Of a stretch of 64,000 nt of DNA, positions 44,959 to 52,587 are shown piece after piece. The position numbers were made by a program, and so were the translations under genes. The stretch is from Bacteroidota bacterium (GTDB taxonomy: Bacteria; Bacteroidota; Bacteroidia; Chitinophagales; Chitinophagaceae): positions 109,499 through 173,498 of the forward strand of contig JAFAEM010000048.1 in NCBI GenBank assembly GCA_023424015.1, given 5' to 3'. The notes under the pieces were generated by a model. The model ran no database searches. It saw only the letters and a list, made by a program, of their open reading frames with translations, and had not been told where the DNA came from. Every line of letters begins with the position of its first letter. The stretch's first letter is position 1.

Positions 44959-45987
44959 ATGGAAAATTTGCTGAAGCAGATCGAAGATCACAAAAAGGAA
45001 ATGGAAGCTTTTGTTGCTCCAGGTGAGAAGCAAGTAGAGGAGTTCCGCATCAAATGGCTGGGCACAAAAGGCGTCGTGAAAGCCACCATGGGTGAAATGA
45101 AAAATGTGCCGGTTGAAAAGAAAAAGGAGTTCGGACAGATACTGAACGAGTTTAAGCAGTTTGCCGAAGAACGGTATGAACTACTCAAAAACGGGATAAC
45201 ATCCACCGATCAGCAATCAGCAAAGATCGACCTTAGCCTTCCCGGTGATCCGGTGCCATTAGGTAGTCGTCATCCCGTTACGCTTATGAAAAACCGGATC
45301 ATCTCCATTTTTCAAAGGCTGGGTTTCGCGGTTGCAGAAGGTCCCGAGATCGAAGATGACTGGCATAATTTCGGTGCTCTTAACCTACCCCTACATCACC
45401 CCGCGAGGGATATGCAGGATACATTTTATGTGCAACAAAATCCTGACTGGGTTCTGCGTACGCATACCAGCAGTGTCCAGATCCGGGAAATGGAGAAAGG
45501 CGTATTGCCTATTCGCATGTTGATGCCCGGTCGCGTGTATCGCAATGAAACCGTGAGTGCACGGAGCCATTGTTTTTTTCACCAGGTAGAAGGTCTTTAT
45601 ATTGATGAAAATGTATCCTTTGCCGATTTGAAGCAAACACTTTACTTCTTTGTAAAAGAAATGTATGGTAAGGACGTAAAGGTTCGTTTCCGTCCATCTT
45701 ATTTCCCTTTCACAGAACCCAGCGCTGAAATGGATGTAAGCTGCTTTATTTGCGGAGGCAGTGGTTGTAATATTTGTAAGAAAACCGGTTGGGTGGAAAT
45801 CCTCGGTTGCGGCATGGTACACCCCAATGTTTTGCAAAACTGTAATATCGATCCCAATAAATACACTGGCTTTGCCTTTGGGATGGGTATCGAGAGACCC
45901 GCCATCCTTAAATATGGTATCAATGATATCCGCCTGTTCAGCGAAAACGATGTCCGGTTTTTAAAACAGTTCTCCGGCGCTATTTGA
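44959..45987 (+). CDS. pheS: Phenylalanine-tRNA ligase alpha subunit
   Basis: 342 aa. An N-terminal coiled-coil tRNA-binding arm precedes the class II catalytic core: NRIISIFQRLGFAVAEGPEI, ARDMQDTFYV (motif 2 region), FRPSYFPFTEPSAEMDV, and GFAFGMGIERPAILKYG (motif 3). A four-cysteine insert, CFICGGSGCNICKKTGW, as in many bacterial PheS, may bind zinc. With PheT (not in the window) it charges tRNA-Phe. Monocistronic by arrangement. ATG 44959 gives MENLLKQIEDHKKEMEAF. Confidence 0.97.
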   Translation: MENLLKQIEDHKKEMEAFVAPGEKQVEEFRIKWLGTKGVVKATMGEMKNVPVEKKKEFGQILNEFKQFAEERYELLKNGITSTDQQSAKIDLSLPGDPVPLGSRHPVTLMKNRIISIFQRLGFAVAEGPEIEDDWHNFGALNLPLHHPARDMQDTFYVQQNPDWVLRTHTSSVQIREMEKGVLPIRMLMPGRVYRNETVSARSHCFFHQVEGLYIDENVSFADLKQTLYFFVKEMYGKDVKVRFRPSYFPFTEPSAEMDVSCFICGGSGCNICKKTGWVEILGCGMVHPNVLQNCNIDPNKYTGFAFGMGIERPAILKYGINDIRLFSENDVRFLKQFSGAI

Positions 45988-46018
45988 TGCTTACGTAAAT
46001 GTGATATTCAATTACGGT

Positions 46019-46615
46019 CTACCTGCCGCGGATCCATTTATAACTAAAAAATGCGGCGGCGGCAAAACCCAGTATCGCCAGGTATAGTCCCGGTGCAAAA
46101 TCAATCGATACCAGCAGGTCCTCACCAAAGTCCCGACTGCCAGAAATGGGACTATTCGAACCCCGCAGTTCCGAGTTCAGTTTACTTTTTACATCGATCA
46201 TAGTTGCCACCAGTGCAACGCCACCCAGTATCGCCACGATAAAACTTCCTTTCCTGGATTCCCGCAAGGCAAGCACCAGCCCGGCGATCCCCAGTCCCAG
46301 GGCAACGAGGGCAGGCAGGTTTGGTGATCGGCGTTCCGATTTCACCGTTGTATTCTTATTATTAGAAAGACTTTCCAGGTCTCCAACAAGTGAATTGTTG
46401 CTGCCCGGGCCTTTCACCTTAAAACCCGTGGCAAGTTGAACACCGCTTACCTTTTGCAAAGTCATATTGTTGCATTTAATCTCCAGGAATGGCAGGAAGA
46501 ATAAAAGCAATACCACGCCGAAGCTTATCGTCGTAGGTATTTTTGTTATGGGCTGTGCAGGCGGAGGAGTTACCGGCGCGGGATTCGATTCAGGAGCTGT
46601 GGTGTCTTCACTCAT
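46019..46615 (-). CDS. Multi-pass membrane protein of unknown function
   Basis: 198 aa. A Pro/Glu/Ser-rich cytoplasmic or disordered N-terminus (ESNPAPVTPPPAQPI) is followed by four likely helices (TISFGVVLLLFFLPFLEI, LPALVALGLGIAGLVLAL, FIVAILGGVALVATMIDV, GLYLAILGFAAAAFFSYKWI). A loop between helices 1 and 2 is Ser/Asn-rich. I recognise no domain. It is convergent with pheS and its own promoter region contains a hairpin at the start codon. Confidence 0.65.
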   Translation of the reverse strand: MSEDTTAPESNPAPVTPPPAQPITKIPTTISFGVVLLLFFLPFLEIKCNNMTLQKVSGVQLATGFKVKGPGSNNSLVGDLESLSNNKNTTVKSERRSPNLPALVALGLGIAGLVLALRESRKGSFIVAILGGVALVATMIDVKSKLNSELRGSNSPISGSRDFGEDLLVSIDFAPGLYLAILGFAAAAFFSYKWIRGR

Positions 46616-46638
46616 ATCTTAAATTTTATTTTAAGATA
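46615..46638 (-). promoter_or_regulatory. Hairpin at the start codon of the membrane protein gene
   Basis: TATCTTAAA (46615-46623) and TTTAAGATA (46630-46638), 9 perfect pairs with a TTTTAT loop; the stem touches the ATG (46613-46615). It is all A/T except two pairs, so stability is modest. Confidence 0.35.
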
Positions 46639-46699
46639 ACAAAAATTATAGTCCCTCCGCGGGAAACATAATAACTTTATTCAAACTCTATACTCCTTC

Positions 46700-47545
46700 A
46701 TGATAAATACGATCTGCGTTTGTGGCGCTGGCACCATGGGAAGTGGTATCGCACAGGTTGCGGCCCACGCGGGGTTTAATACAATATTATTCGACACCAA
46801 ACAGACCGTGGTAGATAATGCTCATGTAAACATGAAAAAGAGTCTTGAAGTGCTGATTGGGAAAGGGAAAATGACAGAAGAAGATAAGAAAGGACTTCTT
46901 TCGCGACTCGTCTTTACCAGCAACCTGCAGCTTTGTAAGGCAGATATTTTTATCGAAGCTATTATCGAAAGTCAGGAGGCCAAAACGAATCTCTTCAATC
47001 AGCTGGCGCAATTCAATAGCGATGAAACTATTTTCGCGAGCAACACCTCATCCCTGTCATTGAATCGAATCGCTGAAGGCATCAAAAATCCTGAACGCGT
47101 CATTGGCATGCATTTCTTCAATCCCGCACCAGTGATGAAACTCGTGGAAGTAATTAAAACAAATTTTACCAATGAAAAAACCTTGTCAACTACGATGCAA
47201 CTGGCCCAAAAAATGGGTAAAGTTGCAGTTGTGTGTAAAGACGCCCCCGGGTTTATTGTAAACAGGATAGCCCGGCCTTTTTACATTGAATCGTTGCGGC
47301 TGGCAGAAGAAGGTCTGGTTGAAATGGAGGAGCTCGACCAGCTGCTGGAAGCAAGTGGTTTCAAAATGGGACCTTTTAAACTGATGGACCTGATTGGCAA
47401 TGATATCAACTATGCGGTGAGTTGGTCGGTTTATGAACAATTGGGTCGCCCCGAAAGATTGAAACCCTCTTTTATACAGGAAAAAAAAGTTGCCGCAGGC
47501 GAACTGGGCCGCAAAACAGGGAAAGGTTATTACACTTATTCTTAA
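46700..47545 (+). CDS. hbd: 3-hydroxybutyryl-CoA dehydrogenase
   Basis: 281 aa: NAD-binding motif GAGTMGSGIAQVAAHAG at the N-terminus, the catalytic His in GMHFFNPAPVMKLVEV, Asn in PGFIVNRIARPFY, and C-terminal KTGKGYYTY. It oxidises (S)-3-hydroxyacyl-CoA in short-chain acyl-CoA oxidation or fermentation. Length and motifs match Hbd rather than the longer bifunctional FadB. A stand-alone gene; a -7-like TAACTTTA lies about 25 bases before the ATG. Confidence 0.93.
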   Translation: MINTICVCGAGTMGSGIAQVAAHAGFNTILFDTKQTVVDNAHVNMKKSLEVLIGKGKMTEEDKKGLLSRLVFTSNLQLCKADIFIEAIIESQEAKTNLFNQLAQFNSDETIFASNTSSLSLNRIAEGIKNPERVIGMHFFNPAPVMKLVEVIKTNFTNEKTLSTTMQLAQKMGKVAVVCKDAPGFIVNRIARPFYIESLRLAEEGLVEMEELDQLLEASGFKMGPFKLMDLIGNDINYAVSWSVYEQLGRPERLKPSFIQEKKVAAGELGRKTGKGYYTYS

Positions 47546-47558
47546 AAGCCCGATACAT

Positions 47559-47566
47559 TATCTTCG
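47559..47566 (+). promoter_or_regulatory. -7 element before the epimerase gene
   Basis: TATCTTCG, one change from TANNTTTG, 18 bases before the TTG at 47585. Same sequence as the element before holB. Confidence 0.4.
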
Positions 47567-47584
47567 CCCCATCAACTGATCAAT

Positions 47585-48595
47585 TTGTCAAAGAAAATAC
47601 TTATTACCGGAGGTACGGGGTTCCTCGGCGCATATATCATAAAACAACTGGTTGAAAGAAATTACCAGGTTCGTGCGATACGCCGCAGTAAGAATCTTCC
47701 ACGATATGTTCCCAATTCAATCTTCGAAAAAGTGGAATGGATCGATGGTGATGTGCTGGATGTGGTTGCCCTGGAAGAAGCCATGGACGGTATCGATTCT
47801 GTAATTCACTCGGCGGCCATTGTCTCCTTTTCAAAAAAAGACCGTAAGCGGATGTTTGAAGTAAATGTGAATGGCACTGCCAACATGGTCAACATTGCAC
47901 TTGAAAAAAACATCGACAGGTTTGTGCATATCAGTTCCGTAGCCGCCCTGGGCCGATCTGCCAATGGCGGCACCGTGAATGAAGATAAAAAATGGGAAGA
48001 CAGCAATGTTAACACCCACTATGGCAAGAGCAAATACCTCAGCGAACTTGAAGTCTGGCGCGGTATCAGTGAAGGCCTGAGCGGCGTGATTCTCAATCCC
48101 AGCACCTTCCTGGGATATGGCGACTGGAATACCAGTAGCTGCGCGATTTTCAAAAATGTATATGAAGAGTTCAAGTGGTACGCACCGGGAATTAATGGAT
48201 TTGTAGATGTGCAGGATGTGGCCAGGGCAACGATTGCAATGCTGGAATCAGGTATCAATGAACAACGTTTTATCATCAATGGAGATAACTGGGCTTTTAA
48301 AAAATTGCAGGATGCTATTGCAGAGGGAATGAACCGGAAAAAACCGACTCGCGAAACCACGCCCGCTATTCTCAATATGGCCTGGCGCGCGGAAAAATTT
48401 AAATCATATTTCAGTGGTAAGAAACCACTGCTTACCCGCGATAGCGCCAAGGTAGCGCTTAGCAAAACCTATTTTGAAAACAAAAAACTGTTAGCAGCAT
48501 TGCCCGGGTTTTCATTCACACCACTCGACACAACGATAAGGGAAGCCTGTGTGCAATATCTTAATGACCTTAAGCAGGGCGAGGCTATTGTATAA
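47585..48595 (+). CDS. NAD-dependent epimerase/dehydratase (extended SDR)
   Basis: 336 aa from TTG 47585; the product starts MSKKILITGGTGFLGAYI, with the TGGTGFLG nucleotide motif right at the N-terminus, and no ATG or GTG lies in range, so a TTG start is likely. The catalytic Tyr-Lys is in NTHYGKSKYLSELEVW (Y-G-K-S-K) and the Ser in HISSVAALG. The family includes NDP-sugar epimerases and dihydroflavonol reductase-like enzymes, and the latter fits the NPSTFLGYGDW region better. The substrate is unknown. 39 bases after hbd, but with its own promoter element. Confidence 0.85.
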   Translation: MSKKILITGGTGFLGAYIIKQLVERNYQVRAIRRSKNLPRYVPNSIFEKVEWIDGDVLDVVALEEAMDGIDSVIHSAAIVSFSKKDRKRMFEVNVNGTANMVNIALEKNIDRFVHISSVAALGRSANGGTVNEDKKWEDSNVNTHYGKSKYLSELEVWRGISEGLSGVILNPSTFLGYGDWNTSSCAIFKNVYEEFKWYAPGINGFVDVQDVARATIAMLESGINEQRFIINGDNWAFKKLQDAIAEGMNRKKPTRETTPAILNMAWRAEKFKSYFSGKKPLLTRDSAKVALSKTYFENKKLLAALPGFSFTPLDTTIREACVQYLNDLKQGEAIV

Positions 48596-48687
48596 AAGCC
48601 TGCGTCGAGGGGAGTTACAATAGTTAAAGTCTTGTTTTAAGTAATTTTCTTCGCAGAACTACGCTATCACCTGGTCTTGCCCTGTTG

Positions 48688-48695
48688 TATCTTTG
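48688..48695 (+). promoter_or_regulatory. -7 element before the CarboxypepD-reg-like gene
   Basis: TATCTTTG, a full match to TANNTTTG, 17 bases before the ATG at 48713. The -33 TTTG is not evident. Confidence 0.5.
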
Positions 48696-48712
48696 AACAT
48701 TAATTCAGTTCT

Positions 48713-49792
48713 ATGCAAAAACTCCGCTTCGGCTTAATCATATTTCTTTCTCTTTGCTCCCTTTTCGGTTGGAGCCAGTTTAATGTCAGTGGACGGATCG
48801 TTGACTCTGCTACTAAGGAACCCCTGACTGGCGCGTCTGTTTATTGCCAGAATACAACTATCGGTACATCGACCAACCGGGAGGGAGAATTCTCGCTGCA
48901 ATTAAAGTCAGGTGGTTATGAATTGATCGTCAGTTACACGGGCTACCAGACCCGGCAGGTAAACATTAGCAGCGCGCAAAACCGGATCGCGGATATAGAA
49001 ATGATAAAGGAAGAGAAAAGCCTGGGTGAGGTGGTGATTAAGACCAGCAACGAAGTAAAGGATGGATGGGCAAAGTATGGCGATTTCTTTACCGGTCACT
49101 TTATCGGCCATACCCCTAATGCGGCTCAAACCAGCCTGCTGAATCCTGAGGTGTTGAAGTTTTACCTGCTGAAAAAAAGCAATAAGCTTCGAGTGTTGGC
49201 TACCGAACCGCTGCTTATTGAAAACAGGGCATTGGGATACACCATGCGGTATCAGCTGGATTCTTTTATTTATAACTACAATAATAATATTAATTCTTAC
49301 CGCGGATTTTGCCTGTACACAGAAATGGAAGGCAGCGATAGTATGAAGGCGGTTTGGTCAGCCAATAGGGAGAAAGCATACTATGGCTCCAAACTTCATT
49401 TTATGCGGAGCTATTACGATAGCTCTGTGTTGGAAGAAGGCTTTATGATCGATATCCTTGATGAAAAGAATGATAAAAAATTCAGCAGGGTGGTAGATAT
49501 TTATGACACCCTGTATTATGGAGCGCTTGATAGCACCATGCAGGTCGAGATTTGGTTCCCGCGGAAAATCAGTGTCACATATGCCAAGGCAAAACCCGAA
49601 CCTCAATACCTGAAACAGTTCAAACTACCCAGGGATGTCCCGATCCAGGTTTCTTATATCGATATCACCGACGCTATCGCGATCATGGAGAATGGGTACT
49701 ATTATGATCAGAAAGACTGGATCAACCAGGGATACTGGAGCTGGAAAAACCTGGCTGATCAATTGCCTTATGATTACACGCCTCCGTTTTAA
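48713..49792 (+). CDS. Exported CarboxypepD-reg-like domain protein
   Basis: 359 aa with a signal peptide (IIFLSLCSLFGWSQ). Residues 22-100 match the CarboxypepD-reg-like beta-sandwich found at the N-terminus of SusC proteins (VSGRIVDSATKEPLTGASVY, GEFSLQLKSGGYELIVSYTG), but no plug or barrel follows. The ~250-residue remainder is mixed, with motifs DVPIQVSYIDITDAIAIMEN and YYYDQKDWINQGYW near the end. Function unknown, probably outer-membrane or periplasmic. It is convergent with lpxD, 3 bases apart. Confidence 0.8.
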   Translation: MQKLRFGLIIFLSLCSLFGWSQFNVSGRIVDSATKEPLTGASVYCQNTTIGTSTNREGEFSLQLKSGGYELIVSYTGYQTRQVNISSAQNRIADIEMIKEEKSLGEVVIKTSNEVKDGWAKYGDFFTGHFIGHTPNAAQTSLLNPEVLKFYLLKKSNKLRVLATEPLLIENRALGYTMRYQLDSFIYNYNNNINSYRGFCLYTEMEGSDSMKAVWSANREKAYYGSKLHFMRSYYDSSVLEEGFMIDILDEKNDKKFSRVVDIYDTLYYGALDSTMQVEIWFPRKISVTYAKAKPEPQYLKQFKLPRDVPIQVSYIDITDAIAIMENGYYYDQKDWINQGYWSWKNLADQLPYDYTPPF

Positions 49793-49795
49793 ACT

Positions 49796-50746
49796 TTAAT
49801 CTTTACTACCCATCACCTTTTCCCATAGTTGCGGAATTCGCTTGATCCAAACCAATTCTCTCATTTTCTCCCGGGCATCCTGCGCTGGTGAACCGAAGTA
49901 GGCTTTACCTCCGGGTAAAGAATCTTTCACACCACTTTGCGCATTAAGAACAGCTCCTTCACCGATCGTCAAAGTTTTACTTACGCCTACCTGGCCCCAT
50001 AAAATCACGTTGTCTTCAATGGTTGTCGCGCCGGCAATACCCACCTGCGCAGCGAAGAGACAATTGCGGCCGACGACCGTATCGTGACCGATATGGACCA
50101 GGTTATCGATCTTAGTACCCGCGCCGATCACCGTATCTCCCGTTACACCGCGATCAATCGTACAACCGGCACCGATCTCCACAGCGTTGCCAATAACCAC
50201 CCGGCCACAGCTGAGCATTTTTTTATAGTGAATATCCCGGCTTGTCTTTTTATTATAGTAAAAAGCATCACTCCCAATGACTGTTCCGGCCTGTATGATC
50301 ACGTCGTCGCCGATCACGCAATGATCCAGGATAGTAACGCCGGGATGAATGATGCAATTGCTGCCAATGCTTACATGGTTCCCGATATAACTGTTGGGCA
50401 TGATCACTGTACCCTCACCAGCTACCGCGCTTTCACTCAGGACTTGCATAGAGGGTGCGAATGGCCTGAACTTTCGTACAATACTCTGGTAAGCTTCAAA
50501 AGGATCGTCGGTTACCAACAAAGCCTTTCCTTCAGGGAACTCCGTCTTCTTGTTGATGATGATATAGCTGGCGGCAGAATGAATACAGGTATCATAATAC
50601 TTGGGATGATCTACAAAGGCAAGATCACCCTTCTCTACTTTGTGTATCTCGTTTATACCCGTTGCCGATGCGGTTATATTTCCCAGCAGTTCGGCTTTGA
50701 TCAATGCTGCGATCTCGGTGAGAGGAACAGGTTTATCGAAACGCAT
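49796..50746 (-). CDS. lpxD: LpxD-like UDP-3-O-acylglucosamine N-acyltransferase
   Basis: 316 aa. The N-terminal substrate-binding domain (GDLAFVDHPKYYDTCIHSAA) is followed by about ten left-handed hexapeptide repeats (SYIGNHVSIGSNCIIHPGVT, VVIGNAVEIGAGCTIDRGV) with a candidate catalytic His in LVHIGHDTVVGRNC. LpxD adds the second 3-hydroxyacyl chain in lipid A synthesis. It is somewhat shorter than the canonical ~340-residue LpxD and may be the second LpxD-type paralogue many Bacteroidota carry, so a role on another sugar nucleotide is possible. lpxA/fabZ/lpxC are not nearby. Promoter element at 50761-50768. Confidence 0.85.
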   Translation of the reverse strand: MRFDKPVPLTEIAALIKAELLGNITASATGINEIHKVEKGDLAFVDHPKYYDTCIHSAASYIIINKKTEFPEGKALLVTDDPFEAYQSIVRKFRPFAPSMQVLSESAVAGEGTVIMPNSYIGNHVSIGSNCIIHPGVTILDHCVIGDDVIIQAGTVIGSDAFYYNKKTSRDIHYKKMLSCGRVVIGNAVEIGAGCTIDRGVTGDTVIGAGTKIDNLVHIGHDTVVGRNCLFAAQVGIAGATTIEDNVILWGQVGVSKTLTIGEGAVLNAQSGVKDSLPGGKAYFGSPAQDAREKMRELVWIKRIPQLWEKVMGSKD

Positions 50747-50760
50747 AAAAAAACTTTCCG

Positions 50761-50768
50761 CAAAGGTA
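50761..50768 (-). promoter_or_regulatory. -7 element of the lpxD-like gene
   Basis: TACCTTTG on the minus strand, a full match to TANNTTTG, 14 bases before the ATG at 50746. Confidence 0.5.
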
Positions 50769-50831
50769 GCGGCTAATAGCCTGAATTGTAGTTGCCGACT
50801 TTTTCATCAGTGTTATTACAAGGAAAAAACT

Positions 50832-50990
50832 ATGACTGATGTAATCATTGCTGCATGCGAATTACAGTGGGCAGACGAAAATTATAATCGAAACTTTTTT
50901 GAACATCCTGCTAAGAAAGGACCAATAGGGGTATTAATTCCCCTTCATTCATGTTTCCCTTTTCCACAAGCCAAAATAAAATGTGAATAA
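50832..50990 (+). CDS. Doubtful 52-residue ORF
   Basis: ATG 50832 to TAA 50990, preceded by an A-rich sequence (AAGGAAAAAACT) as expected for Bacteroidota starts, product MTDVIIAACELQWADENYN and on. No family recognised. It is the only plausible reading frame upstream of an otherwise ownerless terminator at 51087, which is the only reason to list it. The rest of the 400-base lpxD-yicC gap shows AT-rich sequence without genes. Confidence 0.2.
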   Translation: MTDVIIAACELQWADENYNRNFFEHPAKKGPIGVLIPLHSCFPFPQAKIKCE

Positions 50991-51086
50991 AATTCTTAAT
51001 AAAATTTTTCCAGATCGTGAAAATTATATTTAATATTGTGTTGGGAATTTTTTTTCCCTGTACTTACTAACCCATCCATTATAACG

Positions 51087-51119
51087 ATCCCTTCGATTTT
51101 TCGGAGGGATTTTTATTTT
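51087..51119 (+). terminator. Intrinsic terminator upstream of yicC
   Basis: ATCCCTTCG (51087-51095) pairs with CGGAGGGAT (51102-51110), one G-U pair, followed by TTTTATTTT. It ends 31 bases before the yicC ATG, while the gene to the left is on the opposite strand. So it terminates either a small transcript from 50.8-51.0 kb or works as an attenuator in the yicC leader. Confidence 0.7.
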
Positions 51120-51150
51120 GAATATCTTTATAGCCAACAAAAAACTACCC

Positions 51151-52026
51151 ATGTTGAAATCGATGACCGGCTTTGGAAGAGCGGAAAATAATGTTGGCGA
51201 TAAGACTTTTCTTGTAGACATCAAATCTCTCAATGGTAAACAGTTTGAACTCCAGCTCCGGTTGCCGTCCATCCTGAAGCCCTACGAATTTGATATCCGC
51301 CGAATACTCTCAGAGAAGCTGGCCCGTGGCAGTGTTGATTGTATGATCAGCCTGAAAGAAACAGGAAATGCCAAACCGGTAACCATCAACACAGACCTGG
51401 CAAAAGCATATTACAAATCGCTGGCAGAGCTTTCCGCCGAATTAAATCTTGATCCTTCCCATATTCTTAGCACCCTGGTAAAATTGCCGGAAGTGATCAC
51501 GCCGGGTAGCGACACCTTAACTGACGAAGAGTGGTCACAGTTTCAACAGGTACTATTATCAGCTATCGATGATATCAACCTTCACCGCGTTGACGAAGGT
51601 AAATCCCTGGAAAATGAACTGATGTCCCGTATTAATAATATAGTAAACCACCAGCAGGAAGTCATCAGACTCGAGCCGCTCCGGCAGAAAAAGATCCGTG
51701 AAGGGATTTCCAAACTCCTGGAAGATAACGTCGGCAAAGAAAACTATGATGATAACCGGCTGGAGCAGGAGTTGATCTACTATATAGAAAAGATCGACAT
51801 CACCGAAGAACAGGTACGGCTGAAAAACCACTGCGAGTATTTCCTCTCCGTACTGAACGAACCGGAAGATGCAAAAGGCAAGAAACTTTCATTTATACTG
51901 CAGGAGATCGGCCGCGAAATCAATACCACCGGCTCGAAAGCCTACGATGCGGCTATCCAGAAGAACGTGGTCCTCATGAAAGATGAGTTGGAAAAAGCAA
52001 AGGAACAGGTGTTGAACGTACTGTAG
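51151..52026 (+). CDS. yicC: YicC family endoribonuclease
   Basis: 291 aa from ATG 51151 (MLKSMTGFGRAEN, the family N-terminus); the frame is open to a TTG at 51118 that falls in the terminator tail and is rejected. Conserved blocks: VDIKSLNGKQFELQLRLP, RGSVDCMISL, and the C-terminal EDAKGKKLSFILQEIGREIN with GSKAYDA. YicC/YloC proteins are recently recognised RNases that affect small RNA decay. gldH follows after 86 bases with its own promoter. In many bacteria yicC precedes gmk, which is not the case here. Confidence 0.92.
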   Translation: MLKSMTGFGRAENNVGDKTFLVDIKSLNGKQFELQLRLPSILKPYEFDIRRILSEKLARGSVDCMISLKETGNAKPVTINTDLAKAYYKSLAELSAELNLDPSHILSTLVKLPEVITPGSDTLTDEEWSQFQQVLLSAIDDINLHRVDEGKSLENELMSRINNIVNHQQEVIRLEPLRQKKIREGISKLLEDNVGKENYDDNRLEQELIYYIEKIDITEEQVRLKNHCEYFLSVLNEPEDAKGKKLSFILQEIGREINTTGSKAYDAAIQKNVVLMKDELEKAKEQVLNVL

Positions 52027-52090
52027 TTGTTTCTATATTTAAACATACCGGTTTAATGCCTGAGGTTAGCTTTCATGCCCGGTTCTTGAT

Positions 52091-52098
52091 TATTTTTG
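52091..52098 (+). promoter_or_regulatory. -7 element of gldH
   Basis: TATTTTTG, a full match to TANNTTTG, 14 bases before the TTG at 52113. It lies inside the frame that starts at ATG 52056, which argues that the longer start is wrong. Confidence 0.5.
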
Positions 52099-52112
52099 TA
52101 AAAAATAGCCTT

Positions 52113-52580
52113 TTGAAAAAAATCTTTCCAGCCTGCCTCGTCATCCTGGCTTCCTGCCTACTGTTTTCATGTAACACGGTCGACCTGTATGAAAAAAGCG
52201 TGACCATCCCCCGGCATGAATGGGAAAGAAGTTATAAACCCGTATTTGATTTCACCATCTCCGACACTACTACGCAGTACGAGCTGTTTTTTATTCTGCG
52301 ACACAACGAAAAGTATAATTTCAATAATATCTACATCAACGTATATGTAAAAGGACCGGGGCAGGACTCTGTGGTGAAGATCCAAAAAGACCTTTTACTG
52401 GCCACCAATGATAAGGGCTGGCTGGCAACCGGTATGGATGATATTTATGAACACCGCATTGCCCTTGCGCCTGCCCAAAGCCTGAAAGCCGGTAACTACA
52501 GTTTTACGATTGAACAGATCATGCGTGAAGACCCGTTGAAAAATGTGTTGAACGCTGGGCTGCGTATCGAAAAGAAATAA
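52113..52580 (+). CDS. gldH: Gliding motility lipoprotein GldH
   Basis: 155 aa from TTG 52113: MKKIFPACLVILASCLLFSC is an ideal lipoprotein signal peptide, whereas ATG 52056 adds 19 residues in front of it and overlies the promoter element. The mature part matches GldH: DLYEKSVTIPRHEWERSY, FDFTISDTTTQYELFFILR, YNFNNIYINVYVKGPG. GldH is an outer-membrane-associated lipoprotein required for gliding in Flavobacterium. It lies 7 bases ahead of a histidine kinase gene, so the three-gene unit gldH-kinase-regulator may be one transcript. Confidence 0.88.
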   Translation: MKKIFPACLVILASCLLFSCNTVDLYEKSVTIPRHEWERSYKPVFDFTISDTTTQYELFFILRHNEKYNFNNIYINVYVKGPGQDSVVKIQKDLLLATNDKGWLATGMDDIYEHRIALAPAQSLKAGNYSFTIEQIMREDPLKNVLNAGLRIEKK

Positions 52581-52587
52581 ACGCCAC

